A stretch of DNA of 64,000 nt, taken from the NCBI GenBank assembly GCA_016783965.1, contig JADHVO010000005.1, positions 310,001 through 374,000 on the forward strand. The letters are read 5' to 3'. The DNA comes from Alphaproteobacteria bacterium. Lineage in GTDB: Bacteria > Pseudomonadota > Alphaproteobacteria > Micropepsales > Micropepsaceae. Below are positions 51,079 through 60,444 of the stretch, in pieces. The notes under the pieces were generated by a model. That model was not told the DNA's origin. It ran no database searches and worked only from the letters and a program-made list of their open reading frames with translations. The translations under genes and the position numbers were made by a program. Numbering within the stretch: position 1 is the first letter of the stretch; every line of letters begins with the position of its first letter.

Positions 51079-51456
51079 ATGAGCATTGACGCCATCCGGA
51101 AACTCGCCAACGATTTCCTCGACGCCATCGAGCGCGGCGACATCGAGACTGTGCAGTCGATCTACGCACCCGACGCCGTCGTCTGGCACAACACAGACAA
51201 CATCGCGCAGCCCGTCGCCGCCAATCTTGCCACGCTCGCCAACTTCATCAAGCACGTGCCGGAGCGTCGTTACACCGACCGCCGCATCGAAGCCTTCGAC
51301 GGCGGCTTCGTCGACCAGCACGTGCTGAAGGGCAAACTCGCAAGTGGCAAGGAAGTTGGCATGGCCGCGTGCCTGATCTGCAAGGTCGCGAACGGACGCA
51401 TCACCCGCCTCGACGAGTACTTCGACTCCGCCACCCTTGCCACCTGGCGCGACTGA
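51079..51456 (+). CDS. NTF2-like/SnoaL-like protein
   Basis: IRKLANDFLDAIERGDIETVQSIYAPDAVVWHNTDN. Confidence 0.85.
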   Translation: MSIDAIRKLANDFLDAIERGDIETVQSIYAPDAVVWHNTDNIAQPVAANLATLANFIKHVPERRYTDRRIEAFDGGFVDQHVLKGKLASGKEVGMAACLICKVANGRITRLDEYFDSATLATWRD

Positions 51457-51515
51457 CTTACACCCTCGACTTCCTGCCCGCGGGGTGAACGCTTGACTCG
51501 ATGCATCTTGCATAG

Positions 51516-51552
51516 TATTCAACCTATCAGTTATTAACTGCTAGGTTGAATA
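51516..51552. promoter_or_regulatory. Near-perfect 37-bp palindrome, candidate ArsR operator overlapping promoter and RBS
   Basis: TATTCAACCTA-T-CAGTTA-T-TAACTG-C-TAGGTTGAATA; upstream TTGACT (51493-51498) 17 bp from TATTCA. Confidence 0.75.
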
Positions 51553-51899
51553 TGCAGGACCGTCTCAGCGCCACGCTCTTCGCCCTCGCCGACTCGACGC
51601 GGCGCGGCATCCTCGCCCGCCTCGCCACCGGCGATCTCACCGTCAACGAGCTCGCCGCGCCATACGACATGTCGCTCGCCGCCGTGTCCAAGCATCTGAA
51701 GGTTCTGGAAACCGCCGGCCTCATTTCCCGTGGCCGCGAGGCGCAGTACCGCCCCTGCCACCTCGAGGCCGCGCCGATGAAAGCCGCCAGCGATTGGCTC
51801 GACGATTTCCGCCGCTTCTGGGACGTCAACCTCGACAGCCTCGATGCCTATCTGAAGACCCTCCAGAAGAAGAAAACGCGCCGCAGGAGCCGCAAATGA
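51552..51899 (+). CDS. ArsR-family transcriptional regulator
   Basis: LFALADSTRRGILARLATGDLTVNELAAPYDMSLAAVSKHLKVLETAGLISRGREAQYRPCHLEAAPMKAASDWLDDFRRFWDVNLDSLDAYL. Confidence 0.95.
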   Translation: MQDRLSATLFALADSTRRGILARLATGDLTVNELAAPYDMSLAAVSKHLKVLETAGLISRGREAQYRPCHLEAAPMKAASDWLDDFRRFWDVNLDSLDAYLKTLQKKKTRRRSRK

Positions 51900-52387
51900 A
51901 CACTCAGATCGAGATCCCGCCCAGGGAACCCATCATCGTCATGTCGCGCATCTACGACGCGCCACGCGACCTTCTCTGGCGCGTGCTCACCGACAAGAAA
52001 CACGTCGCAAAGTGGTGGGGCGGTCCCGGCGCGAAGAACAGGATCAAGGAGATGGACGTCCGTCCCGGCGGCCTGTGGACCCATCACATGACGTTCCCGA
52101 ACGGCGACGGCATCCAGATGGACTTCGTGTTCACCGTGGTCGAGGAACCCACCCGCCTCGGCTGGAAGCACGTAGACTACGATACCCGCAAGGAAGGCCC
52201 GCCGCCGATCGACGTCGTCGTGGCACTGGACGCGCTCGCGCGGGATAGAACCCGGTGGACCATGACCGCGCGCTTCCCGACACTCGCTGGTCGCGACCAG
52301 TCCGTCGAATTCGGCTTCACCCGCCCGATCGAAGCCAGCAACGACATGCTGCTCGACTACCTCAAGACGGTGGAGGCCGCGCAATGA
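51896..52387 (+). CDS. SRPBCC/AHSA1-like protein
   Basis: MSRIYDAPRDLLWRVLTDKKHVAKWWGGPGAKNRIKEMDVRPGGLWTHHMTFPNG; 4-bp overlap with arsR. Confidence 0.92.
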   Translation: MNTQIEIPPREPIIVMSRIYDAPRDLLWRVLTDKKHVAKWWGGPGAKNRIKEMDVRPGGLWTHHMTFPNGDGIQMDFVFTVVEEPTRLGWKHVDYDTRKEGPPPIDVVVALDALARDRTRWTMTARFPTLAGRDQSVEFGFTRPIEASNDMLLDYLKTVEAAQ

Positions 52388-52902
52388 TATCGATGCACGC
52401 CATGGCGGTGGAGGGCATGGTGCCGATGCTTGCCAGCCTCTCCGAGTGCCTCGACAAGGGCGAGGCGCACGCCAGGGCCAACAAGCTCGACCTCGTCAAC
52501 GCCCGCCTCGCGCCTGACATGTACACGCTCGCACAACAGGTCCAGCAGGCCTGTCACTACGTGAACGACGGCCTTTCACGCCTCGCCGCGGCCGGCCCTG
52601 CGCAGATGCCGGGCGTCCAAACCACCTTCGCCGGCCTCAAGGCGCAGATCGCCGACACCATCGCGAAAGCCCGCGCCGTTTCCGTCTCCGCGCTCAAGGG
52701 CGCAGAGGATCGCGACTGCTCGATCGAAATCCCCGGCAACCTGGTGATCGCGCTGACCGGCCTCACTTTTCTGCGTGCCTGGACCCTGCCGCACTTCTAC
52801 TTTCACGTGGTGACCGCCTACGACATCCTGCGCCACAACGGCGTCCAGATCGGCAAGCGCGATTATCTGAGCCAGATCGGCGGAATGATCAGGCCGAAGT
52901 AA
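52384..52902 (+). CDS. DUF1993 family protein
   Basis: MVPMLASLSECLDKGEAHARANKLD...LAPDMYTLAQQVQQACHYV...PHFYFHVVTAYDILRHNGVQIGKRDYL. Confidence 0.9.
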   Translation: MISMHAMAVEGMVPMLASLSECLDKGEAHARANKLDLVNARLAPDMYTLAQQVQQACHYVNDGLSRLAAAGPAQMPGVQTTFAGLKAQIADTIAKARAVSVSALKGAEDRDCSIEIPGNLVIALTGLTFLRAWTLPHFYFHVVTAYDILRHNGVQIGKRDYLSQIGGMIRPK

Positions 52903-53551
52903 ACCGCGACACGACCGACACAGGCACGCGCAGCGCGTGCGCCACGGCGACCAGCGCGCCGCGCGGTCTGTCGTCGCGCACAGGCTTGCTGATCGCGCGG
53001 CTGCGCAGCCGCACCAGCCGCGAGCGTCCGATCCGCCGCACCAGGTCGGCATCCTCGTGCAGCACTTCGCGATGCCCGCGGAGCCTCTGATACAGCCGCT
53101 TCGGCAACAGCAGCCCCTGCTCTGCATACGGCAGCCCGAACAGCGCCGTGCGCGCCGCGACCATCGCCTCGCGCCGCCGCGCCGCACCGCCAAAGTCGTC
53201 GAGCGCGAAGCGGAACGATGCCGCGCGGGGCCGCTCCATCGTCACGCTTGCTAGGAACGACTCCGCCTCGTTCTCCCAGCCGCTTTCCAGCATCGTTTCC
53301 GGCAGGAGGAACAGCAACCACTCGCCCCGCGCCACTCTCGCGCCCGCGATGCATTGCGCTGCCCGCGCCGCGCCCGCCTCCACCACATGGCATCCGGCGG
53401 CGTCGGCGATCGTCAGCGTTGCGTCGGTGGAACCACCATCGGCCACGATCACCTCTTTCACCACGCCGCGCACCGTCGCGCCGATCAGCCCGTCAAAGCA
53501 GCGCGGCAGGCTCGTTGCGGAATTGTGTGCCGGTATGACGACAGTAATCAT
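52889..53551 (-). CDS. Family 2-like glycosyltransferase
   Basis: MITVVIPAHNSATSLPRCFDGLIGATVRGVVKEVIVADGGSTDATLTIADAAGCHVVEAGAARAAQCIAGARVARGEWLLFL. Confidence 0.85.
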   Translation of the reverse strand: MITVVIPAHNSATSLPRCFDGLIGATVRGVVKEVIVADGGSTDATLTIADAAGCHVVEAGAARAAQCIAGARVARGEWLLFLLPETMLESGWENEAESFLASVTMERPRAASFRFALDDFGGAARRREAMVAARTALFGLPYAEQGLLLPKRLYQRLRGHREVLHEDADLVRRIGRSRLVRLRSRAISKPVRDDRPRGALVAVAHALRVPVSVVSRFTSA

Positions 53552-53668
53552 GCGCCAACTATGGCCACACGCGCCGTCCTCGCCAAAGTCTTTCCTGTCG
53601 CACTGGTTTACCAAGCGTCCGTCACGCGCTTGCCGATCTGCCCACGATTTGATCCCGTGCGGTCGGGG

Positions 53669-54418
53669 ATGAACTCCATGCAATGTCTTGCGCGCCTGCT
53701 CGCCGCTCTGCTCGCGCTCGCCATCCTGCCAGTGCAGGCGGCCGCCGAAGACGCCGGCGGCGTCCTCATCCTCGGCGACTCCAATGCGGAAGGCCCCTTC
53801 GGCGGCGCGCTTTACAACGCCCTGCGCACCACGTCCGACCCGGTCACGCATCGCCCGCTCAACGTCTCCATCTTCGCCAAGTGCGGCGCCGGCGCGAACG
53901 ACTGGACCAGCCGCGACTATGCACGCATCGATTGCGGCGCCTGGGCCTGCAACGGTCGGCCCATCGCGCTTTGCATGCACTTCAACCGTGGCGCCATCCC
54001 GCCGCTGGCTGATCTCTACGCCGATCTCGGAGCGACACGCCGCGTCACCATTCTGGCGCTGGGCCTCAACATGATCATCGGCCGCCGCAGCGAGAAGCTG
54101 CGCGATGCCGAGCGCCTGATCGCCGCGATCCACGCCAACAGTTCCGCCTGCATCTGGATCGGCCCGCCCGAGCCCGGCGACCTGTTCGTCGACCCGGACC
54201 GTTATGAGGACTTCATCGCCGACCTGCGCGCCACCGTGCGCAACGCCGGCTGCCGCTACATCCGCAGCGACGACAAGACCGACCGCCGCAACGTCGCCCG
54301 CCGCGACGACCATTACTCGCGCGACGATGCCATCGCGTGGGCCCGCGCCGTGCTGGTGGAACTCGAAAGGCCGTCGGACGAGGGCGATAGGCCGCTCTTG
54401 GCGCTGCTCGCGAAATAG
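53669..54418 (+). CDS. Secreted SGNH/GDSL-like hydrolase
   Basis: Signal peptide; VLILGDSNAEGPFGGALYNAL and C-terminal RRDDHYSRDDAIAWARAVL (DxxH). Confidence 0.7.
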   Translation: MNSMQCLARLLAALLALAILPVQAAAEDAGGVLILGDSNAEGPFGGALYNALRTTSDPVTHRPLNVSIFAKCGAGANDWTSRDYARIDCGAWACNGRPIALCMHFNRGAIPPLADLYADLGATRRVTILALGLNMIIGRRSEKLRDAERLIAAIHANSSACIWIGPPEPGDLFVDPDRYEDFIADLRATVRNAGCRYIRSDDKTDRRNVARRDDHYSRDDAIAWARAVLVELERPSDEGDRPLLALLAK

Positions 54419-54447
54419 GCTGCAATCCCTCCGTCAGGGGAACGGTC

Positions 54448-55623
54448 ATGAGCGAACTCGACAATCTGAAGATTTACGGCGAAACCACCGTCGGCTGGTG
54501 CGCCGCCACGCCGCCGAACGAAACCACCGACGAGGACGGCCGCATGGTCGTTCCGGACGTCGCCAGCGGTCGCGTCGATCCGCGCGCGCCCGGGTCGCGC
54601 CGCTACGACGATCCCGGCGTCAAGGCCCTGCGCGAAACCTTCCGCGGGAAGAACGGCATGATCGGGCTCGAGATTTGCGAGCCGCACGAGGTCGAGCGCG
54701 CCACGCGCATCTTCTTCCGCGACGGCTTCGTCGTAGTGAACAACCTGCTTGATCCCGACCAGCTCGAACGCTGGCGCGACGCGTCGGCCCGCGTCCTGCG
54801 GATGATCCTCGAGATCAAGGGCGAGGGCGGCCGCAAATACATCACCGAATCCGGGCGACTGCCCCACCGCTATTCCTACGGCACCGCGTCCGCCAGCCGC
54901 GAGCTGCTGCACGATCCGGTGTGGGCATCGATGGTCGACCTGCCGACCACCACCCCGATCCTGAAATCCATTTTCGGCGGCAACGACTATTTCCTGCGTG
55001 GTGCCGGCGGCGATCTCTGTCTGCCCGGCGCGATTGAATACCAGGGCCTCCACGCCGACACCCGCGACGACTTCAAGATCACCCCCGAGCGCCTTGAACA
55101 GGCCGGGCGCGTCGGCATCCGCCCCGACAAGGTTCCGGGCACGGACGAACTCACCGCCTCGACTGTCGGCCTGATCCTCGAACGCACCCCGCCGCACGTC
55201 ACCATCAACTTCCTGATGAGCGACTTCACCTGGGAGAACGGCCCCGTCCGCCAGATCCCCGGCACCCATGGCCGCGTGCCGCATCCGCCGAAGCTCCCGG
55301 AGGAGCCGGAATGGATGCGCCTCTCAACGCTGGTCGGGGCCAAGGCCGGCGCCGGTGTTTTCCGCGACAACAGGGCCTGGCACGGCGCCACGCCGAACTT
55401 GTCGAAGGAAATCCGGGCCATGCCGAACGTCGAATACCACGCGCCATGGGTCGACCCGTCGCGCTACTGGAAGTCCATGCCGCACGAGATCTGGGAAACG
55501 CTCTCCCCGCACGCCCAGCACATCTCCCGCTACGTGAAGGAAGCTCCCGGCGTGTGGCCGGCCGGCGCCGGCGTCATGCACCCCCTTGCCAACAAGCGGA
55601 AAGAAGCCAAGGAAATGGCCTAA
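54448..55623 (+). CDS. Phytanoyl-CoA dioxygenase (PhyH) family protein
   Basis: FFRDGFVVVNNLLDPDQLERWRDASARVLRM; EYQGLHADTRDDF; NGPVRQIPGTHGRV; FRDNRAWHGATPNLSKEIRAMPNVEYHAPW. Confidence 0.88.
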   Translation: MSELDNLKIYGETTVGWCAATPPNETTDEDGRMVVPDVASGRVDPRAPGSRRYDDPGVKALRETFRGKNGMIGLEICEPHEVERATRIFFRDGFVVVNNLLDPDQLERWRDASARVLRMILEIKGEGGRKYITESGRLPHRYSYGTASASRELLHDPVWASMVDLPTTTPILKSIFGGNDYFLRGAGGDLCLPGAIEYQGLHADTRDDFKITPERLEQAGRVGIRPDKVPGTDELTASTVGLILERTPPHVTINFLMSDFTWENGPVRQIPGTHGRVPHPPKLPEEPEWMRLSTLVGAKAGAGVFRDNRAWHGATPNLSKEIRAMPNVEYHAPWVDPSRYWKSMPHEIWETLSPHAQHISRYVKEAPGVWPAGAGVMHPLANKRKEAKEMA

Positions 55624-55749
55624 AAGCACGGACATGACAACGGGTTCATGAAAGTGTGACCGCGACGCACTCTTGAAAGCAGGTGCGGCCATGACCAAGT
55701 GCCGTGCTCGGGTGTATCTTCCGCACCGCTGAATCAGGGGACCTAACCA

Positions 55750-55962
55750 ATGCGCGGATTACTCACGGCTGCGTGCCTCGCAGCGCTCGCAGCCATATCG
55801 TTCACGACATCGGCCAGTGCTTCTAACGGCCACTGGGTTTGCACCGGCGACGGCATCAAGAGCTGGACGTCCGATATGGGCGCGAAAGACGCCTCCGGCT
55901 GGAAATACGAGGGAGCCGACCGCACGTCCTACAAGGACGCCGGAAAGTGCTCGAAGGGCTGA
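55750..55962 (+). CDS. Small secreted hypothetical protein
   Basis: Signal peptide followed by SNGHWVCTGDGIKSWTSDMGAKDASGWKYEGADRTSYKDAGKCSKG. Confidence 0.65.
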   Translation: MRGLLTAACLAALAAISFTTSASASNGHWVCTGDGIKSWTSDMGAKDASGWKYEGADRTSYKDAGKCSKG

Positions 55963-55976
55963 TCAGTTGAAGTGCT

Positions 55977-56012
55977 CGGTGGCCTGTTCCCAAGCGGACG
56001 GGCCACCGCTTT
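55977..56012 (+). terminator. Candidate terminator
   Basis: CGGTGGCC-N16-GGCCACCG followed by CTTT. Confidence 0.4.
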
Positions 56013-56201
56013 CAATACGGCTCCCCGGGGGGCGTTCGATTTTCTGACGGTTCGAATACGAAAATCGTCGCCCGCCAGGCACATCGCTGGCTAAACCAGC
56101 CCATTTCGAACAAGCATGCATCAATCCCTAGCGGTCTGGTTCGCGCCGGATTCTGCATGTAGTTCTTGATTTGTTCTCATGTTCGCCTTACATTCCTGAG
56201 C

Positions 56202-57317
56202 ATGACAACGGTCCTCGACATCACGACAGACAGGCGGCTCCTGAGGGGGCGCGGAGCGGTCTCCAACACGGTCGGCCGCTACGAGAAACAGCAGCGTGTC
56301 TTGATGGACGACGGCTGGGATGATGGCTGGCGCGACGAAGATGGGGCGCCGCCGCCCCTCCGCACCGAAGTCATCCGCGATGCCACCCGCACCATCATCG
56401 CGCGCAACAAGTCGCCGGATATCGGCTTCGACCGATCGATCAATCCATATCGCGGCTGCGAGCATGGCTGCATCTACTGTTTCGCACGCCCGACGCATGC
56501 CTATCTCGGCATGTCGCCCGGCATCGACTTCGAATCCCGTCTGTTCGCCAAGCCGAACGCGGCCGAGTTGCTGCGCAACGAGCTGTCGGCGCCCGGCTAT
56601 GTCCCGCGCACCATCGCCATCGGCACCAACACCGATCCCTATCAGCCGATCGAGAAGAAGATGCGCATCATGCGCTCGATCCTCGAAGTGCTGCGCGATT
56701 TCCGGCATCCGGTCGGGATCGTCACCAAGTCGCCGCTGGTGCTGCGCGACGCCGACATCCTGTCGGAGATGGCGAAGGAAGGCTTGGCCAGGGTCGCACT
56801 GAGCGTCACCACCCTCGACCGCAAGCTCGCGCGCGCGATGGAGCCCCGCGCCGGCACGCCGACGCGCCGCCTCCAGGCGATCGAAGGTCTCAGCAAGGCG
56901 GGCATCCCTACCGGCGTGATGTTCGCGCCGATCATCCCGGCGCTGAACGATCCGGAATTGGAACATGTGTTGACCGCTGCGCGCGATTGCGGCGCCCGCA
57001 CTGCCGGTTACGTGCTCCTGCGCCTGCCGCTGGAGATCAAGGATCTTTTCCGCGAATGGCTGGAGGCGAACCGTCCCGACACCGCCAAGCACGTCATGTC
57101 GCTGATCCGCGGCATGCGCGGCGGCAAGGACTATGACGCGCAATGGAACGTGCGCATGAAGGGCGCGGGTCCCTACGCTGAGATGATCGCCCAGCGCTTC
57201 CACATGGCAGTGAAGCGCCTCGGCCTGAACCAGGACCGCCAGCCCCTGACCTTGGACAAATTCCGCAAGCCGCCCGCCACCGGGGACCAGCTGAGCCTGT
57301 TCGAAATGGCGTCCTGA
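56202..57317 (+). CDS. PA0069-like radical SAM protein
   Basis: SINPYRGCEHGCIYCFARPTHAYLGMSPGIDFESRLFAKPNAAELLRNEL. Confidence 0.93.
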   Translation: MTTVLDITTDRRLLRGRGAVSNTVGRYEKQQRVLMDDGWDDGWRDEDGAPPPLRTEVIRDATRTIIARNKSPDIGFDRSINPYRGCEHGCIYCFARPTHAYLGMSPGIDFESRLFAKPNAAELLRNELSAPGYVPRTIAIGTNTDPYQPIEKKMRIMRSILEVLRDFRHPVGIVTKSPLVLRDADILSEMAKEGLARVALSVTTLDRKLARAMEPRAGTPTRRLQAIEGLSKAGIPTGVMFAPIIPALNDPELEHVLTAARDCGARTAGYVLLRLPLEIKDLFREWLEANRPDTAKHVMSLIRGMRGGKDYDAQWNVRMKGAGPYAEMIAQRFHMAVKRLGLNQDRQPLTLDKFRKPPATGDQLSLFEMAS

Positions 57318-57398
57318 GGACGTTGCATCCGTTCCGGAATTGCCCGCATCTAACCTTGTCGAACCCGCTCGTCCGAGCGGAAAGCCAAGGAATTCCTG

Positions 57399-57782
57399 AT
57401 GTTTAACGACTTCGCCATGGTCGGCACCGTGTTCTGGATTGTGGTGGGCGCCGTGCTAATCGCCAACGGCTTCTTCGTCTATCAGGTCCGCATCGCCCGC
57501 TATCGCGTGATGCAGACCCTGGCAGAGAAGGGCCAGCCCGTGCCGGTAGAGCTTTTCAATGGCGCCGTCCGAAGGGCGCACAGCGGCCTGATGCGCGCGG
57601 CCATCATCCTGATGTGCCTCGGCATCGCGTTCAGCACCTTCTTCTGGTCGATGACCTCCGTGTCGATCTTCCACGGCCCGATCGAAAGCGCGTTGTGGCT
57701 GCCGACCTTGGGCCTCTTCCCGATCATGCTGGGCCTCGCCTTCCTGCTGATGGCGTTCCTCGAGCGCACACGCCCGCAATAA
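57399..57782 (+). CDS. Hypothetical membrane protein
   Basis: 127 aa with several hydrophobic segments; directly upstream of ECF sigma gene. Confidence 0.7.
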   Translation: MFNDFAMVGTVFWIVVGAVLIANGFFVYQVRIARYRVMQTLAEKGQPVPVELFNGAVRRAHSGLMRAAIILMCLGIAFSTFFWSMTSVSIFHGPIESALWLPTLGLFPIMLGLAFLLMAFLERTRPQ

Positions 57783-57806
57783 GGAGAGAACCGTGGCGTA
57801 ATCGTC

Positions 57807-58322
57807 ATGGACGATCCCACGCTCATCGCCCGCGCAGTCAGGAAGGACGTCGCCGCCTTCAACGCGCTCGCGCGCCTGCACCAGTCGAAGGTCCGCGGCC
57901 TGCTGCTGCGCCTCACGCGCGGCAACCACGCGACGGCCGACGATCTCGCACAGGAGACGTTCCTGGAAGCCTGGCGCGGCATCGGCAATTTCCGCGGCGA
58001 CAGCGCCTTCGCGACATGGCTCTACCGCATCGCCTATTCGCGCTTCCTGATGCACGCGCGCAAGCGCAAGCCCGACGAACAGCTCGACGACTGGCAGGGC
58101 GAAGCGCCCAGCGGAGAAGCCGCCACGCACGCCCGCGTCGATCTCGAACGCGCCTTCACGAAGCTGAGCGCGCCGGAAGCCGCAGCCCTCACGATGTGCT
58201 TCGCATTGGGCCTCTCCAACACCGAAGCAGCAGAAGCTCTCGACATGCCGCTCGGCACCCTCAAATCCCACGTCCTCAGAGGACGCGAAAAACTGAAAGC
58301 GATCCTGGGAGATCAGCCATGA
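57807..58322 (+). CDS. ECF-type RNA polymerase sigma factor
   Basis: VRGLLLRLTRGNHATADDLAQETFLEAWRGIGNFRGDSAFATWLYRIAYSRFLMHARKRK; LGLSNTEAAEALDMPLGTLKSHVLRGREKL. Confidence 0.94.
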   Translation: MDDPTLIARAVRKDVAAFNALARLHQSKVRGLLLRLTRGNHATADDLAQETFLEAWRGIGNFRGDSAFATWLYRIAYSRFLMHARKRKPDEQLDDWQGEAPSGEAATHARVDLERAFTKLSAPEAAALTMCFALGLSNTEAAEALDMPLGTLKSHVLRGREKLKAILGDQP

Positions 58323-58609
58323 ACGACACCGATCTCGACGCCCTGCTCTCGACGCCGCTCCCCGAACGTGACGCCGGCGAATTCACCGTGCTCCTGATGG
58401 AGAAGATCGCCCACGACCAGGCCCGCCCCGCGCGCATCCTGTCCTGGATCACCGTCGGCCTCCTGACCGTGATCGTCGCCGCCGCATGCCTCTACGGGGC
58501 GCAGATGATGAACCACGCGGCATCGTTCAACTTCGCGATCCCGTCGCTCCTCACGCTGCTGACGCTCGCGCTGTCCGTCGCCGTGATGCAGTCCGCGCGG
58601 GAGGGTTGA
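58319..58609 (+). CDS. Small membrane protein, candidate anti-sigma factor
   Basis: 4-bp overlap with sigma gene; short acidic N-term then two TM-like segments. Confidence 0.65.
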   Translation: MNDTDLDALLSTPLPERDAGEFTVLLMEKIAHDQARPARILSWITVGLLTVIVAAACLYGAQMMNHAASFNFAIPSLLTLLTLALSVAVMQSAREG

Positions 58610-58640
58610 CGATCATCATTATTTGATGATTATATGATGT

Positions 58641-59261
58641 ATGGCCGAGACGAAGAAGCTGCCCCAGCCTATGCGCCCGTCCGGCTTCGGCGGCCGGATC
58701 TTCGGCGTGGCGATGGAGATGCTCTCCGCCTCAAACTATCGCTGGGTGGTCAAGCAACTCGAACCGACCGCACCGCGGACCTATCTCGAGATCGGCTTCG
58801 GCACCGGCAAGCAGGCGCAACTCGTCGCCGCCCGCTTCCATCCCGCGCACATCTTCGGAGTCGATCCGTCCGAACTGATGCTCGCCACTGCCCGCAAGCA
58901 GCTCGCGCGCTTCAGTCCCGCGACCGCCGTCGACATGCGCCTCGGCGACGACACCCTGCTCGGCCAGTGGCCGCCTGCCCCGATCGACGCCATCGTCGCG
59001 TCGCATTCCTGGCAGTTCTGGGCCGACCCGGTGACCACCCTCGCCCGCATCCGCGCTCTGCTCGCGCCGGCGGGCCGCTTCGTGATGGTGATCCGCAGCC
59101 ACATCTCCGAAGGCGTGCAGAAGTGGATACCCAACCCCATCACCAAAGCCGGCAATGAGCTCGAAGGCCTGCGCGCCGCGCTCGCCACTGCCGGGTTCCG
59201 CATCATAGTCGATGAAAAACTGCGCACCGGTTCGCAAGGCATCGTCGCCGTCATCGCATAG
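58641..59261 (+). CDS. SAM-dependent methyltransferase
   Basis: TYLEIGFGTGKQAQLVAARFHPAHIFGVDPSELMLATARKQL. Confidence 0.9.
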   Translation: MAETKKLPQPMRPSGFGGRIFGVAMEMLSASNYRWVVKQLEPTAPRTYLEIGFGTGKQAQLVAARFHPAHIFGVDPSELMLATARKQLARFSPATAVDMRLGDDTLLGQWPPAPIDAIVASHSWQFWADPVTTLARIRALLAPAGRFVMVIRSHISEGVQKWIPNPITKAGNELEGLRAALATAGFRIIVDEKLRTGSQGIVAVIA

Positions 59262-59324
59262 CGGTAGACATCGTCATCGCCGCGCGGTTAAGCAGCACAG
59301 GCATCACATCGAACGAGTCCCACC

Positions 59325-59714
59325 GTGCTCAAGGTCGCCGTCGTCCGCATTTCGGGAAAAGGCCGCGGCGTCATCGCCACCGTCGCGATCGCCGCCGGCG
59401 ACACCGTGGAACGCTCGCCGGTCCTGCCGCTCTCGCTCGCCGACAGCGAATGCCCCGGCCTCAACGAGTACGGCATGGCGTGGGAGGAGAACCACGACAA
59501 CCCAACGCCGGGCAGGGAATGCTGCATCGGCCTCGGCTATCTCTCGATCTACAACCACGCCGACCGGCCGAATGCGAAGCTGGAACACCACTACGACACG
59601 GACGAGATCAGCGTTGTCGCACTGCGCGACATCGCAGCGGGCGAAGAAATAACCTACGACTACGTTGTTCCCCTGTGGTTCACCGACGCCGGCGAGGCGA
59701 AGGCCGCCGAATAG
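59325..59714 (+). CDS. SET domain-containing protein
   Basis: GKGRGVIATVAIAAGDTVERSPVLPLS; LGYLSIYNHADRPNAKL; ALRDIAAGEEITYDYVVPLWF. Confidence 0.9.
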   Translation: MLKVAVVRISGKGRGVIATVAIAAGDTVERSPVLPLSLADSECPGLNEYGMAWEENHDNPTPGRECCIGLGYLSIYNHADRPNAKLEHHYDTDEISVVALRDIAAGEEITYDYVVPLWFTDAGEAKAAE

Positions 59715-59774
59715 GCGTGCATAAGTCGGCGCCGTTCGCTTTTCGGACCGAATCCTGCTGCTAGTGTCCGCGCG

Positions 59775-60431
59775 ATGCCGCATTACATCTACGAATCGCG
59801 CGTGCTGAAGAGGATCGCCGCCGGCGGTCTGGTCGCCGGCGTGGATGAAGCCGGGCGCGGCCCGCTCGCCGGTCCGGTCGTCGCCGCCGCGGTCATCCTG
59901 CAAAAAGGAAAGATCCCCAAGGGCCTCAACGACTCGAAGCAGCTCGACGCCGAAACGCGCGAGGAACTTTTCTCTGCCATCATGTTCAACGCCGTCGCGG
60001 TCGGCGTCGGCGAGGCCACGGTCGACGAGATCGACCTCATCAACATACGCCAGGCGACGCATCAGGCGATGGCGCGCGCCGTCCGCGCCCTGCGCTTTCA
60101 GCCGGCCTTCGCGCTCGTGGACGGCAACGACGCGCCCGCATTGCCCTGCCCATGCGACACCATCATCGACGGTGACGCCAAGTCGGTCTCCATCGCAGCC
60201 GCCTCGATCATCGCCAAGGTCACGCGCGACCGCCAAATGGCCGCGCTGCACCAGGTCCATCCGCACTATGGCTGGCTGACCAACAAGGGCTACGGCACGC
60301 CCGAACACCTGACCGCACTTAACGAGCACGGGCCGTGCGCACATCACCGCCGCAGCTTCGCGCCGGTGCACCACCTTCTCTACGGCGATAGCGAGCCGGC
60401 CACAGCACTGGTCGAAGCTGCCGCCGAATAA
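59775..60431 (+). CDS. rnhB: Ribonuclease HII
   Basis: GVDEAGRGPLAGPVVAAAVIL, DSKQLDAETREELF, ALVDGNDAP, KSVSIAAASIIAKVTRDRQM. Confidence 0.97.
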   Translation: MPHYIYESRVLKRIAAGGLVAGVDEAGRGPLAGPVVAAAVILQKGKIPKGLNDSKQLDAETREELFSAIMFNAVAVGVGEATVDEIDLINIRQATHQAMARAVRALRFQPAFALVDGNDAPALPCPCDTIIDGDAKSVSIAAASIIAKVTRDRQMAALHQVHPHYGWLTNKGYGTPEHLTALNEHGPCAHHRRSFAPVHHLLYGDSEPATALVEAAAE

Positions 60432-60444
60432 TCCTTCACGCGCG

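Noticed and set aside
56037-56067. GGTTCGAATAC flanked by CGATTTTC/GAAAATCG, considered as a tRNA T-arm
   Set aside because: No acceptor, D-arm or anticodon arm of correct size can be built; kept only as a minor inverted repeat.
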